NCBI RefSeq assembly: GCF_031454135.1
Contig: NZ_JAVDQF010000001.1
Span: forward strand, 1,798,001-1,862,000
Direction of reading: 5' to 3'
DNA from: Arthrobacter russicus
Lineage (GTDB): Bacteria > Actinomycetota > Actinomycetes > Actinomycetales > Micrococcaceae
DNA: 64,000 bases
Positions 1 to 9,012 of this stretch are shown here, piece by piece. A model generated the notes under the pieces. It ran no database searches. It was not told the DNA's origin and worked only from the letters and a program-made list of their open reading frames with translations. Every line of letters begins with the position of its first letter. The first letter of the stretch is position 1. The position numbers were made by a program, and so were the translations under genes.

Positions 1-1558
1 GCAACGCCAGGTAGTCCGGCGCGTCCAGGTGCACCGAAGGCACCGCATGCACATCCAAATCGGAGCTGTTCGGCGTCGGATTGCCAAGCACCATTCCGAC
101 GCCGCCGGCATCCTTGACCACCTGGCTCTTTTCCACCCGGGCATTCACGCCGCGTTCGCAGACCACGATCTTGTCTGAGGTCTTGGCCGGATCCAAAGAC
201 CCGGGCATGCAGAGTTTCGAGGCGCTGGCTCCGGCGGGAGCGAGCGTCTCGGCCAGGACCAGAGGCTTGTTGAACACCGAAGCACTCGCGATGGAGGAGC
301 CGCGGTAACGGGTCCCATCGGCGAGCTCCAAGGTCCCTTTCGCCTCATCCGGCCAGGTGGTTGCAGCCACTGTGGTCACCCAGGGGCCGCCGTGGTTGAC
401 GGTATTGGCTCCCGGACCGCTGTTGCCGGCCGAAGCGGAAACCACGATGCCCGCGGACGCCGCGGAGAGGAAAGCCAACGAGACCGGATCGTTGACCCTG
501 GTATTGGAGCCGGAGATCGAGAAGTTAATCACGTCGACCCCGTCCAAAACCGCCTGGTCGATGGCCTGCACCGAGTCCGACGTGTAGCACCCGGTGGTCC
601 AGCAGACCTTGTAAACCGCCAATTTGGCACCGGGCGCAACCCCGGAAGCAATATCCGGGTTGCGGCCGGGCATGTTCACCTGCACGCCTTCGCTGCCCAC
701 CGCGGTTCCGGCGGTGTGCGTGCCGTGGTTGTTGGTGTCCACCGGCGAGACGAGCTCCTTCGGGTCCCGGTCTCCGATCAGCGTGTTCGCCAAATAGGTC
801 TCCGCGTAGTAGCGGGCGCTGATCACTTTCGAATTGCACTCGGTCCCGGCGAAGCCCTGGCCGCTTTGGCACTCGCCGCGGAAAGTGTCGCCGTCGGCCT
901 TGAGCATCGAAATGCCGCCGGCCGCGTCCCGGTAGGGCTCGCCCATTTTTGCTTCGCCCTGCAGTGGCTGCACCTGATTGCCCGCCACCAAAGGGTTGCC
1001 GGGGGTATAGCCGGTGTCCAGCACGCCGACCACGACGCCTTTCCCGGCATTCGCCGATCCGCCGTACTGGTCCTGCCAAATGCCGTTGCCTCCGCTGAGC
1101 CCTAGCCACTGGGCGCTGCTGGAATCCGGTTGCAGCAGCGTGTCCGGGGCCACCGTCACCACGCCTTTCGATGCCGCGAGCTCCTTGGCCTGCTGCCCGG
1201 TCAAGCTCGCCACGAAGCCGTTGAGCGCCACGGTCAAATTCTTCTCGATCCGCACATTTTTGGCCCCAGCGACCCGTTGCTGTTCTTGGGTGAGGTACCG
1301 CTGGTACTTCTGCACGTCCGGATCCGCCGCATCGACCTTGGACCCGAGCTCCGGTTTGGTCGGCGCAAGTCCGGGGACTCCGCCGTCGTAAGCGGCCACG
1401 GCTTCTTTCGCCATCACCACGATGTACCGGCCGTCCGGAAATGTTTGCGCATCCCCGGGCGCCGCAACGGCCGCCGGAACGAATCCGCCGACCGCCAGGA
1501 GAACTGCAGTTGCAACTACCCCGAAACTTCTGACTCTGCTCGTCTTGCGTTTAAACAC
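1..1558 (-). CDS. Secreted S8 (subtilisin-family) serine protease, 3' end outside window
   Basis: An extracellular subtilase. Translation from a GTG, with GAGAGG about 10 bases upstream, gives MFKRKTSRVRSFG followed by a hydrophobic segment and an AVAAP cleavage region, so a Sec signal peptide. Next comes an I9-type inhibitory propeptide (about residues 40-150). The catalytic domain shows the Asp in VLDTGY (about 181), the His in NNHGTHTAG (about 277) and the oxyanion-hole Asn in SASAGNSGPG (about 379). After that the chain resembles the PA (protease-associated) insert common in large actinobacterial subtilases (VVCERGVNARVEKSQVVKDA). The catalytic Ser lies beyond the left edge, so about 519 residues are visible and activity cannot be judged. 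It is divergent from purS. Family assignment is secure; the substrate is unknown. Confidence 0.93.
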   Translation of the reverse strand, partial: MFKRKTSRVRSFGVVATAVLLAVGGFVPAAVAAPGDAQTFPDGRYIVVMAKEAVAAYDGGVPGLAPTKPELGSKVDAADPDVQKYQRYLTQEQQRVAGAKNVRIEKNLTVALNGFVASLTGQQAKELAASKGVVTVAPDTLLQPDSSSAQWLGLSGGNGIWQDQYGGSANAGKGVVVGVLDTGYTPGNPLVAGNQVQPLQGEAKMGEPYRDAAGGISMLKADGDTFRGECQSGQGFAGTECNSKVISARYYAETYLANTLIGDRDPKELVSPVDTNNHGTHTAGTAVGSEGVQVNMPGRNPDIASGVAPGAKLAVYKVCWTTGCYTSDSVQAIDQAVLDGVDVINFSISGSNTRVNDPVSLAFLSAASAGIVVSASAGNSGPGANTVNHGGPWVTTVAATTWPDEAKGTLELADGTRYRGSSIASASVFNKPLVLAETLAPAGASASKLCMPGSLDPAKTSDKIVVCERGVNARVEKSQVVKDAGGVGMVLGNPTPNSSDLDVHAVPSVHLDAPDYLAL

Positions 1559-1883
1559 GTGACTACCACCTCTCAATGGTTTGCGAACCATGTTCCCCCA
1601 AAAACACCGTCTCACCAGGAGAAACAGAGCGTTCGAACCCCTTGCATGATTCAAGGAGTTGCCCGAAGCATAGCGAAGACACAGTTTGCGCGCAGCAAGT
1701 TAAGCGGTAACCCGCAGACCCCCGTCCGGAGGCGGACAATCCATCGCGCCGCTGCCGGTAGAATAGTGTTGCAAGCTCGCGGAGCGCTGATGCCTCCGGA
1801 CCGGAACCAGCGTGAGACGGCACAGTTTTCCCGCTGTTCACCAGCCTCCGCGACCCCTAGCTTCGAAAAACAGGAGTCACCGG
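1559..1883. promoter_or_regulatory. Divergent intergenic region between S8 protease gene and purS
   Basis: No gene is seen here. It must hold the promoters of both the protease (minus) and the purSQL operon (plus). Visible elements: an imperfect inverted repeat at 1576-1591 (ATGGTT-N4-AACCAT) just ahead of the protease ribosome-binding site; a stem with 9-base arms and a 7-base loop at 1636-1660 (one G-T pair); and a TAGAAT at 1759-1764 that could be the -10 box of purS, without a convincing -35 box. The roles are guesses. Confidence 0.4.
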
Positions 1884-2135
1884 ATGCCCCGGATCGTTGT
1901 CGATGTCATGCTCAAACCCGAAATCCTCGATCCGCAGGGTAAGGCCATTGTCGGGGCGCTCCCCCGGCTCGGCTTCACCGAATTCAGCGGCGTCCGCCAA
2001 GGCAAGCGCTTTGAACTGACGGTCGACGGCGAGATCACCGAAGCCGTGCTGGCCAAGGCCCGCGAAGCCGCCGAAACCCTGCTCTCCAACCCGGTGATCG
2101 AAGACGTGGTCAAGGTCGAGGCCGTCGATGACTGA
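1884..2135 (+). CDS. purS: Phosphoribosylformylglycinamidine synthase, PurS subunit
   Basis: Small subunit of the three-part FGAM synthase (PurSQL), step 4 of de novo purine synthesis. It is 83 residues, the usual PurS size, starting [20 protein letters not shown] with the typical [17 protein letters not shown] tail. The ATG is chosen because CAGGAG lies 7-8 bases upstream and family homology begins at this residue; the frame is open further upstream but without homology. PurS bridges PurQ and PurL and helps channel ammonia. Its end overlaps the purQ start by 8 bases, so the two are translationally coupled. Head of a purS-purQ-purL operon. Confidence 0.96.
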   Translation: MPRIVVDVMLKPEILDPQGKAIVGALPRLGFTEFSGVRQGKRFELTVDGEITEAVLAKAREAAETLLSNPVIEDVVKVEAVDD

Positions 2136-2880
2136 GTTGATTACTGATTTGTCCGCTGACCTGTCTTCGGCTGACCTGTCCAGCGCACGCGTCGGCGTCA
2201 TTACTTTCCCGGGCACGCTCGACGACCGTGACGCAGCCCGCGCGGTCCGGTTTTCCGGCGCGACCGCCGTCGAACTCTGGCACGCCGACGCCGAGCTGAA
2301 AGACGTGGACGCAGTGGTGATCCCCGGCGGTTTCTCCTACGGTGATTACCTGCGTGCTGGTGCGATCTCGCGCTTCGCGCCGCTGATGGCCAAGGTCATC
2401 GACGCCGCGAACTCGGAGGCCAAACTGCCGGTGCTGGGCATTTGCAACGGCTTCCAGATCCTCACCGAATCGCATCTGCTGCCGGGCTCGATGGTGAAGA
2501 ACGATCACCTGAAGTTCATCTGCCGGGATCAGGTGCTGCGGGTTGAAAACACGGCCACCGCTTGGACCAGCGCTTTCGACGCCGGCCAAGAGATCACCGT
2601 GCCGTTGAAGAACCAGGACGGCCAATACATCGCGGACGAAAAAACACTGGACGCCCTGGAGGCTGAAGGCCGCGTGGTGTTCCGCTATGTCGGATTCAAC
2701 CCGAATGGATCCCGCCGTGACATCGCAGGCATCGCAAATGCCGCGGGCAACGTCGTCGGGCTCATGCCGCACCCGGAGCACGCGGTGGAAACCGGCTTCG
2801 GGCCGGACCACACCGGCACCGACGGCTTGGGCTTCTTTTCCTCTGTTCTGCACACGATTCTTTCGGGAGCCCGCGCGTGA
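2128..2880 (+). CDS. purQ: Phosphoribosylformylglycinamidine synthase, glutaminase subunit PurQ
   Basis: Class I glutamine amidotransferase subunit that releases ammonia from glutamine for PurL. It has 250 residues with the nucleophile Cys106 in GICNGFQ and the His215/Glu217 pair in MPHPEHAVE. The conserved core begins at [15 protein letters not shown], so this copy carries about 20 extra N-terminal residues with an internal repeat ([13 protein letters not shown]), encoded by a short tandem GCTGACCTGTC repeat. No other start codon lies in frame between the overlap ATG and the core, so the extension appears to be translated. It overlaps purS by 8 bases and purL by 4. Confidence 0.96.
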   Translation: MTELITDLSADLSSADLSSARVGVITFPGTLDDRDAARAVRFSGATAVELWHADAELKDVDAVVIPGGFSYGDYLRAGAISRFAPLMAKVIDAANSEAKLPVLGICNGFQILTESHLLPGSMVKNDHLKFICRDQVLRVENTATAWTSAFDAGQEITVPLKNQDGQYIADEKTLDALEAEGRVVFRYVGFNPNGSRRDIAGIANAAGNVVGLMPHPEHAVETGFGPDHTGTDGLGFFSSVLHTILSGARA

Positions 2881-5168
2881 CCAACTCTTCTGCTGAGAAA
2901 ACCAGTTTCAATATCGATACCGTCGCGAACGCGGCTTCGACTCCGGAAACCGAGCTGCCCTGGGCCGAGCTGGGCCTGAAGGACAATGAGTTCGCCCGGA
3001 TCAACGAGATCCTGGGCCGTCGGCCAACCGCTGCTGAACTGGCGATGTATTCGGTGATGTGGAGCGAGCACTGCTCCTACAAGTCGTCCAAGGTGCACTT
3101 GCGTCAGTTCGGCGACAAGGTCACTCCGGAGATGAAAGAGCACTTGCTGGTCGGCATCGGCGAGAACGCCGGCGTCGTGGACATCGGTGACGGCTGGGCG
3201 GTGACCTTCAAGGTCGAATCGCACAACCACCCGTCCTTCGTCGAGCCTTACCAGGGTGCCGCGACCGGCATCGGCGGCATTGTCCGCGACATCATCTCGA
3301 TGGGCGCCCGCCCGGTTGCCGTGATGGATCCGCTGCGCTTCGGTGCGATTGACCACCCGGACACCGCCCGATTGGTGCACGGCATCGTCTCCGGCATCGG
3401 CGGCTACGGCAACTCGCTGGGCCTGCCCAATATCGGCGGTGAAGTGGTTTTCGATTCGGTGTACCAAGGCAATCCGCTGGTCAACGCACTCGCAGTCGGC
3501 GTGCTGCGGCACGAGGACATCCGCTTGGCCAATGCCTCCGGCGTCGGCAATCGCGTGGTCCTGTTCGGCGCGCGTACCGGTGGCGATGGCATTGGCGGCG
3601 CCTCAGTGCTGGCCTCGGAGTCGTTCGACGACGCTAAGCCGTCCAAGCGACCGGCGGTTCAGGTGGGCGATCCCTTCGCCGAAAAGGTGCTCATCGAGTG
3701 CTGCCTGGAACTGTTCAAGGCATCGATCGTGGACGGCATCCAAGACCTCGGCGCCGCGGGTATCTCCTGCGCGACCTCTGAGCTGGCGTCCAACGGCGAA
3801 GGCGGCATGCACGTTGAGTTGACCTCGGTGCTGCTGCGCGACCCAACGCTGACCCCCGGCGAAATCCTGATGTCCGAATCGCAAGAACGCATGATGGCGG
3901 TCGTCACGCCGGAAAATGTCGCGGCTTTTGAGGCCGTGATGGCCAAGTGGGACGTGGAATACTCCTGGCTGGGCGAAGTGACCGACACCGGCCGGCTGAT
4001 CATTGACTGGGATGGCGAGACGATCGTCGACGTCGATCCGCGCACCGTGGCGCACGATGGCCCGGTGTACAACCGGCCGTTCCACCGCCCGGAGTGGCTC
4101 GACGCCCTGCAGGCCGACTCATTCAAAGGTGAGGTGCCCGCTGACTTGGGGGCCGCCGTCGTCGAACTGATGTCCTCGCCGAATATGGCCTCGAAGTCCT
4201 GGGTCACCGACCAGTACGATCGCTATGTTCAGGGCAACACCGCCCAAGCCATGCCCGACGACGCCGGCGTGATCCGGGTGGATGAAAGCACCGGGCTGGG
4301 CGTGGCTTTGTCCACCGACGCGAACGGCCGCTACTGCTACCTGAACCCGCGCGAAGGTGCGAAATTGGCGCTGGCCGAGGCGTACCGGAATGTCGCGACG
4401 TCGGGTGCGCGTCCGTTGGCCGTCACTGACTGCTTGAACTTCGGCTCGCCGGAGGATCCCGAGGTCATGTGGCAGTTTGCCGAATCGGTGACCGGGCTCG
4501 CTGATGCCTGCCAGGAACTCGGCGTACCGGTGACCGGTGGCAATGTCTCGCTGTACAACCAGACCGGCGGCGTGCCGATCCATCCGACCCCGGTGGTCGG
4601 CGTGCTGGGCGTGTTCGACGACGTTGCTCGGCGCACCCCGTCCGGTTGGCGTGAAGACGGTCAGGCAATTTACCTGCTGGGCACCACCCGCGCTGAGCTT
4701 GACGGCTCGGAATGGGCCAATCTGCGCGGGCACCTCGGTGGCCAGCCGCCAGTTGTCGACTTGGGCCGGGAAAAGGCCTTGGCCGAGATTCTGATCAACG
4801 CATCCCGTGACGGCATGGTCGATGCGGCACATGATCTGTCTGAAGGCGGTTTGGCTGCGGCGCTGGTCGAGTCTTCGCTGCGCTTCGGCGTCGGCGCCCG
4901 GGTTGGCTTGGACGAATTGGCTGCCCGCGATGGGATTTCGGTTTTCGAGGCTTTGTTCTCCGAATCGCAGGCCCGCGCGCTGGTTTCGGTTCCGCGTTCC
5001 GAAGAGGTCCGGTTCAACGACATGTGCACCGCGCGCGGCTTTGAGCACCTCCGCCTCGGCGTGGTCGATGCCGAATCCGGCTCGCTCGATGTGCAGGGAG
5101 CTTTCACGCTGAACTTGGACGAGCTGCGCGAAGCCCATGAGGGGACCCTGCCGAAGTACTTCGGCTGA
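2877..5168 (+). CDS. purL: Phosphoribosylformylglycinamidine synthase, PurL subunit
   Basis: Synthetase subunit of FGAM synthase: uses ATP and ammonia to convert FGAR to FGAM. 763 residues, the normal length of small (PurSQL-type) PurL. Visible family motifs include [12 protein letters not shown] near the N-terminus, [20 protein letters not shown] (substrate and ATP region), [14 protein letters not shown], and the second-half repeat of the PurM-like fold ([45 protein letters not shown]). It begins with a GTG that overlaps the purQ stop by 4 bases, typical of coupling in this operon. Nothing is missing. A perfect 32-base palindrome lies 32 bases after the stop and may end the transcript. Confidence 0.97.
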   Translation: MTNSSAEKTSFNIDTVANAASTPETELPWAELGLKDNEFARINEILGRRPTAAELAMYSVMWSEHCSYKSSKVHLRQFGDKVTPEMKEHLLVGIGENAGVVDIGDGWAVTFKVESHNHPSFVEPYQGAATGIGGIVRDIISMGARPVAVMDPLRFGAIDHPDTARLVHGIVSGIGGYGNSLGLPNIGGEVVFDSVYQGNPLVNALAVGVLRHEDIRLANASGVGNRVVLFGARTGGDGIGGASVLASESFDDAKPSKRPAVQVGDPFAEKVLIECCLELFKASIVDGIQDLGAAGISCATSELASNGEGGMHVELTSVLLRDPTLTPGEILMSESQERMMAVVTPENVAAFEAVMAKWDVEYSWLGEVTDTGRLIIDWDGETIVDVDPRTVAHDGPVYNRPFHRPEWLDALQADSFKGEVPADLGAAVVELMSSPNMASKSWVTDQYDRYVQGNTAQAMPDDAGVIRVDESTGLGVALSTDANGRYCYLNPREGAKLALAEAYRNVATSGARPLAVTDCLNFGSPEDPEVMWQFAESVTGLADACQELGVPVTGGNVSLYNQTGGVPIHPTPVVGVLGVFDDVARRTPSGWREDGQAIYLLGTTRAELDGSEWANLRGHLGGQPPVVDLGREKALAEILINASRDGMVDAAHDLSEGGLAAALVESSLRFGVGARVGLDELAARDGISVFEALFSESQARALVSVPRSEEVRFNDMCTARGFEHLRLGVVDAESGSLDVQGAFTLNLDELREAHEGTLPKYFG

Positions 5169-5200
5169 TCCGCCTTCACCGCCGCTCACCCCTGTCTTCT

Positions 5201-5232
5201 ACGCGCGAGTGCACACGTGTGCACTCGCGCGT
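5201..5232. repeat. Perfect 32-bp palindrome (copy A of GTGTGCACTCG repeat family), possible purL terminator
   Basis: Each 16-base half is the exact reverse complement of the other (ACGCGCGAGTGCACAC and GTGTGCACTCGCGCGT). It starts 32 bases after the purL stop. The right half, GTGTGCACTCGCGC, recurs in intergenic DNA near 30.9, 38.1 and 39.2 kb. It could fold as a long cruciform or RNA hairpin; there is no clear T-run after it. Confidence 0.8.
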
Positions 5233-5334
5233 CGTTAAGCCGGGGATTGGGGTCCGGGAAATTCCCAGCTTGGGTTCTTTCGGCGTTAATCTGAGCGGAC
5301 CTGTATATACATCTTTGGGCGATTGGCTGGAGTC

Positions 5335-6291
5335 ATGACACTCAAACGCCTTGCGGCCATCGCCGCCGTCGGACTCAGCCTCACCGGTTTCGGCCTCCCT
5401 GCTCAGGCAGCGGGCCAGAATTCCGGATTCAGTTACGACGATCTGAAGATCGGTTCGATGAACCTGCGGATGCTGCCGCCGATTGCGGCCGCAGGCTGGG
5501 ACCAAGCCATGCGGGCAGATCTGATCGCCAAGGACAAAGTCGTTTCCGGACAGGACGTCGTGGTTTTCCAAGAAGGCTTCGACAACACCGGTTCGGAAAG
5601 ACTGCAGACGAATCTCGCCGCCGAATACCCCAACCAAACGCCCTGGATCGGACGCAGCAAATCCGGCTGGAATGAGACCTTGGGCAGTTATGGAACCCTG
5701 ACGCCAGAGGACGGCGGTGTATCGATCGTCAGCCGTTGGCCGATCACCGTGAAGAAGCAATTCATCTACAAGGACAGCTGCGGCATGGTGGAGCCGCTGA
5801 CCAACAAAGGTTTCGCTTACGCGCAAATCAAGACGCCGGCGGGCTTGGTCAACGTCATCGGAACTCACACCCAGGCCGAAGATTCAACCTGCAAGGTCGC
5901 CCCCGCTGAGATGCGCAAAAGCCAATTCGCAGAAATGAAGCGATTCATCGATGCCCAGAATTTCCCGAAAGACCAGCCGCTTTTCGTAGTAGGCGATCTC
6001 AATGTCATCGCCGGCACCCCGGAGGAAAGCGCGGTCTACCGCACGCTGAACGCGGTGCAGCCCGAGTTCAGCGGTGGACCGTCCTTCGACTACGCGGGCA
6101 ATTCCATGGCGAACTACTTCTACGGCGACCACCCGGCCGAACAGTTGGACTACGTCTTGCCGATCAAGGGCTACGGATCACCGAGCAGCTGGCGGGTCAA
6201 CACCCGTCAACTGCATTCCGCACCCTGGTCGGCCGGCAGCCAGACCTTCACCGACTACTCCGACCACTACCCGGTCTTCGGTTCCAAATAG
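5335..6291 (+). CDS. Secreted sphingomyelinase-like phosphodiesterase (endonuclease/exonuclease/phosphatase fold)
   Basis: About 318 residues with an N-terminal signal peptide (MTLKRLAAIAAVGLSL to PAQAA). The mature part has the EEP-fold metal and catalytic motifs in order: a SMNLRML strand, the Glu of VVFQEGFDN, GTHTQAED, the Asp/Asn pair of FVVGDLNVI, and the terminal Asp/His of YSDHYPVFG. This arrangement is that of bacterial neutral sphingomyelinases and related secreted phospholipases C. It would act outside the cell on phosphodiesters, probably sphingomyelin or other lipid headgroups; a secreted nuclease of the same fold is the main alternative. The ATG is chosen because it gives a clean signal peptide; a TTG 12 bases upstream is possible. 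A TGTATATACA palindrome at 5302-5311 may overlap the -10 box. Confidence 0.82.
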   Translation: MTLKRLAAIAAVGLSLTGFGLPAQAAGQNSGFSYDDLKIGSMNLRMLPPIAAAGWDQAMRADLIAKDKVVSGQDVVVFQEGFDNTGSERLQTNLAAEYPNQTPWIGRSKSGWNETLGSYGTLTPEDGGVSIVSRWPITVKKQFIYKDSCGMVEPLTNKGFAYAQIKTPAGLVNVIGTHTQAEDSTCKVAPAEMRKSQFAEMKRFIDAQNFPKDQPLFVVGDLNVIAGTPEESAVYRTLNAVQPEFSGGPSFDYAGNSMANYFYGDHPAEQLDYVLPIKGYGSPSSWRVNTRQLHSAPWSAGSQTFTDYSDHYPVFGSK

Positions 6292-6306
6292 GCTTCTTGC
6301 AGGTCC

Positions 6307-6560
6307 TCAGGATTCATCGGCCAGGAGGCTCAGCAGCATGCTGCCGAGCCTCCTGGCCAGCGAACCGTCCGGGTCCAGGTCCGGGTCGAATACGGTCAAG
6401 CTCATTCCGCTGACCCGCGGCAAAAGCACTGCCAACAGCGCTTCCAGCTGCGCCCAGTCGATGCCATCCGGGTCCGAAGCATCGACCGCCGGCATGATCT
6501 CCGGGTCTAGGATGTCGACGTCGAGTTGCAACCAGACCCCGTCAAAGCACGGTGTAACAT
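6307..6560 (-). pseudogene. Truncated arginase/agmatinase-family remnant (C-terminal ~80 residues only)
   Basis: In this frame the sequence reads FDGVWLQLDVDILDPEIM, then PAVDASDPDG and finally TVFDPDLDPDG. This is the C-terminal third of a ureohydrolase, with the DVDILDP strand that supplies two manganese ligands. The N-terminal two thirds, which carry the other metal ligands and the substrate pocket, are absent. Upstream the same frame runs into the DUF1990 gene, where it encodes no arginase-like residues. A deletion therefore seems to have fused the intergenic DNA behind the DUF1990 gene to the 3' end of an arginase gene. An in-frame start exists inside the DUF1990 gene, but the product would be non-functional as an arginase. 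Confidence 0.75.
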
Positions 6561-6584
6561 CCGGATGTCCTCTCCGCGGGCCGG

Positions 6585-7112
6585 CTACTCGGCCAAGGCC
6601 CTGGCCGCCACTAAATACTTCCGGGTCACGAACCTTTGCATCAGCCGGCTCACCGGCGCCGCCAGGGTGTAGATTCCGGGTCGGGGACGGCTGAAGGCGA
6701 GTACTGAGAACCACACCCGATCGGCCTCGTCCAGCTCAGCGGCAAACGCCTCCTCGCCACGTGCCGGATGGCCGGTCAGGGTTCCGTAACCGAAGCCGCT
6801 GAAGCGTTCGCCGCGTTCGGACCAAACCACTTCGCAGGGCACCGGCAAACGGATCGGACCGACGCCGAAGCCGCAGACCACCCGTGCGCCAAGCACCGCA
6901 GGACCCTCCGCGCGCGGCCGCAAGCCGGCAGCTTCCTGAATGCCCCAGTCCAGGATTCCACTGCTGAGCCGGCCGAAGCTCTCGGCTCCGCACCCCACTT
7001 CGATCCGTTCGAAAACCCGCTGGTTGCCGCCGGGCCACCCCGCAACCGATTCGGGTCCATCGCGCAGGAGTTCCCTGGTCAAGCCGATCTGCGGGTAGGT
7101 CAGTTCAGCCAC
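6585..7112 (-). CDS. DUF1990 family protein
   Basis: Conserved actinobacterial protein of unknown function, about 175 residues, cytoplasmic. DUF1990 signatures seen: VAELTYPQIGLTR at the start, GWGIQ-like GILDWGIQEAAGL, GARVVCGFGVGPIRLPVPCEVVW, and FGYGTLTGHPARGEEAFA near the end. The GTG is chosen because GGAG sits 4 bases ahead and it overlaps the stop of the YjbR gene by 8 bases; an earlier start would reach 77 bases into yjbR and has no homology. It follows the deacetylase and YjbR genes as the last gene of a probable three-gene operon. The function is not known. Confidence 0.85.
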   Translation of the reverse strand: MAELTYPQIGLTRELLRDGPESVAGWPGGNQRVFERIEVGCGAESFGRLSSGILDWGIQEAAGLRPRAEGPAVLGARVVCGFGVGPIRLPVPCEVVWSERGERFSGFGYGTLTGHPARGEEAFAAELDEADRVWFSVLAFSRPRPGIYTLAAPVSRLMQRFVTRKYLVAARALAE

Positions 7113-7509
7113 GCTCCACCAACCCGGTCCAACCAAGCGCTTCCCGCTGCGGACGCGGCAGCGATGCAACCACCAGGTCATAGGAATCTTCGATCAGATC
7201 GGCAATCGTCTGTTCTGAAAGACCTCCCGTGCAATCCACGGTGTTCCAGTGCTTTTTGTTCATGTGGTAGCCCGGCGTGATTTCCGGATGTGCTGCCCGC
7301 AACTGTTCTGCCAGCGCTGGATCGCATTTGAGATTGACGCTCAGCGGGGTTTTGGCGGCCCGGAAGAGCGCGAACATCTTGAACTCCACGTTGCTGCCGG
7401 CCGAGGCCGAGGGAGCGATCTTGATCACCGAAGCATCCGGGCCGAACGGAAAATCTTCGAACGCGCCGGGAAGCCGCAAGCACAGCGACCGCAAGGTTCC
7501 GGAATCCAT
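7105..7509 (-). CDS. MmcQ/YjbR family protein
   Basis: 134 residues of the YjbR/MmcQ double-wing fold. Supporting segments: LCLRLPGAFEDFPFGPDASVIKI, FALFRAAKTPLSVNLKCDP, and the hallmark PGYHMNKKHWNTVDC followed by a helical C-terminus with LIEDSYDLVVASLP. Members are small soluble proteins thought to bind DNA or nucleotides; no firm biochemical role is known. The ATG lies 2 bases after the stop of the polysaccharide deacetylase gene, and its own stop overlaps the DUF1990 start, so the three are almost certainly co-transcribed. The functional link to the deacetylase is unclear. Confidence 0.88.
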   Translation of the reverse strand: MDSGTLRSLCLRLPGAFEDFPFGPDASVIKIAPSASAGSNVEFKMFALFRAAKTPLSVNLKCDPALAEQLRAAHPEITPGYHMNKKHWNTVDCTGGLSEQTIADLIEDSYDLVVASLPRPQREALGWTGLVERG

Positions 7510-7511
7510 CG

Positions 7512-8351
7512 TCAGGGCACTTTCAGGAAGTCTTCGAGCAACACCACTTCGAGTCCGGCCGCATTCTTCGCGTCCAGGAAAGCCTGGAAGTCCTGGGCGA
7601 ATTCCGGCCGGAAATGCATCAACACGATGTCTCCGGGCCGCAATGCCTGGCCTACCTGGTAGTCCACTCGCCCGGCATTCGCCTTGGCCTCCCAGGTGAC
7701 GATGGCCTTCATCCCGCACTCTGCCGCGGCTTTGCGGATGGCATTGGTGTAAGGCCCGCCGGGCGGCCGGAAAAACACCGGGCGCCGGCCGTAGGTCTGC
7801 TCTTCGAAGTCCGCCATCTTGCAAATCTCGTTCTTCTGCTCTTGATAGCCGAGCTTGATGAAATTGAGTTGATGCGACATCGTGTGGTTTTCGATCTTGC
7901 TGCCATCGGTCAGGAATTGTTTGAAGTAATCCGGATCGTTGGCGATGAACATTTTTGCCAAGAACAAAGACGCCTTGATCTTGTTCGCCCGGAGCAGCGC
8001 GACGTCCTCGGGCAACTTCGCCCCACCGTCGTCGATGGTCAGGAAGACTACCTTTTGCGCGGTCGGGATTTTGGTCAGTACCGGGACCATGCCGTCTTCG
8101 ATCGGCGGCAGACTGAAATCCGGAGCGATCGCGGACTTCGTCGGCAGCGCATTCGCCGTCGGGCTTGCCGACGGCACCGGGGGCGCCGCGGTGGCAGGTG
8201 CGGCATCCGGCGCCGATGCCGCCGGGGTCTCGTCGCTGAGCGCCCGCGCGACACAAATTCCACCGGAGGCCAACGCCACCACGAGCAGCAAAGCGACAAG
8301 CGCCCACAGCCACTTCAGCTTCAGGGTACGGAATGAGAGATGACGTGGCAC
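7512..8351 (-). CDS. Membrane-anchored polysaccharide deacetylase (NodB domain)
   Basis: 279 residues: a short basic N-terminus, one transmembrane helix (WLWALVALLLVVALASG), a Pro/Ala/Ser-rich linker to about residue 70, then an extracellular carbohydrate esterase family 4 domain. The CE4 motifs are present: TIDDGG (catalytic Asp and metal Asp), ENHTMSH (His pair for zinc), RPPGGPY, and LMHF near the end. It would remove acetyl groups from cell-wall peptidoglycan or another acetylated glycan outside the membrane. GTG start with AGG 9 bases upstream. First gene of the operon with yjbR and DUF1990. Confidence 0.9.
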   Translation of the reverse strand: MPRHLSFRTLKLKWLWALVALLLVVALASGGICVARALSDETPAASAPDAAPATAAPPVPSASPTANALPTKSAIAPDFSLPPIEDGMVPVLTKIPTAQKVVFLTIDDGGAKLPEDVALLRANKIKASLFLAKMFIANDPDYFKQFLTDGSKIENHTMSHQLNFIKLGYQEQKNEICKMADFEEQTYGRRPVFFRPPGGPYTNAIRKAAAECGMKAIVTWEAKANAGRVDYQVGQALRPGDIVLMHFRPEFAQDFQAFLDAKNAAGLEVVLLEDFLKVP

Positions 8352-8425
8352 TGGGCGACCTCGGATGAGTGATCTGACGTGTAGATTCCCCCTACTCCAG
8401 CAGATTAGCAGTCAGTGCGGACAGT

Positions 8426-8845
8426 TCAGACGATTCCCAGTCGTGGCGCTTCAATTGCCGGGCACGTGTCCATCACCACGTCCAGCCCGGCCTCCGCGGC
8501 GCGGGCTGCGGCGGCTTCGTCGATGACGCCCAACTGCAGCCAGACTGCCTTGGCGCCAACCGCGATCGCTTGATCGACCACCTCGCCGACCCGCTCCGAA
8601 TTGACGAAGCAATCGACCACGTCGAGTTCCCCGGGGACCTCCTCGAGCGTCCGGAATCCGGCAACCCCGTGCACTGGTTCTCCTTTGCGGTTCACCGGGA
8701 TGATCTCCACGCCGAGGTCCTGCTGCAGGAAGCGCGCCACCGAATGGGCCGGACGGGCGGTGTTCGTGGACAGCCCGACGACGGCCCAGCGGCCCTTTCC
8801 GGTGAGCAGTCGACGAATGGTTTCAGGGTCATTGTGATGGCTCAT
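8426..8845 (-). CDS. CoA-binding domain protein (YccU type)
   Basis: 139-residue soluble protein made of one Rossmann-like CoA-binding domain, as in succinyl-CoA synthetase alpha chains. Seen: RWAVVGLSTNTARPAHSVARFL (nucleotide loop), GVEIIPVNRKGEPVHGVAGFRTLEEVP, DVVDCFVNSERVGEVVDQA, and GAKAVWLQLGVIDEAAAARA, ending with VMDTCPAIE. The start MSHHNDPETIRRLL matches the family; the frame stays open upstream without homology. Stand-alone proteins of this kind bind CoA but their role is unknown. It stands alone between the deacetylase operon and a divergent surface-protein gene. Confidence 0.87.
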   Translation of the reverse strand: MSHHNDPETIRRLLTGKGRWAVVGLSTNTARPAHSVARFLQQDLGVEIIPVNRKGEPVHGVAGFRTLEEVPGELDVVDCFVNSERVGEVVDQAIAVGAKAVWLQLGVIDEAAAARAAEAGLDVVMDTCPAIEAPRLGIV

Positions 8846-9012
8846 CCGATCAGCATACGCCGGCCGGCTCAACCCACTACTCCCCCACAATCACAGGTTT
8901 TGGCTGCTTTCCACACATTGCCTCATCCGTCACGGATTTTCACCGATTACGGGTTTTCGCTTTGGCACAGTGGGTGCACACCGGAGTGAAGCCACCGATT
9001 GAAAGGAACCCC

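Noticed and set aside
1636..1660. Stem-loop ahead of purS as a purine riboswitch or attenuator
   Set aside because: It is a single short stem without the conserved purine-aptamer junction, over 220 bases from the start codon.
4119..5189. A 356-codon open frame opposite purL, and similar long frames opposite the sedolisin (17526-18800), purA and GH31 genes
   Set aside because: High-GC genes create long antisense open frames; these show Arg/Ala/Gly/Pro-rich composition with no recognisable domain and lie wholly over well-supported genes.
6561..6714. A full arginase gene starting inside the DUF1990 gene
   Set aside because: The frame is open, but the residues encoded there have no arginase character and essential metal ligands are missing.
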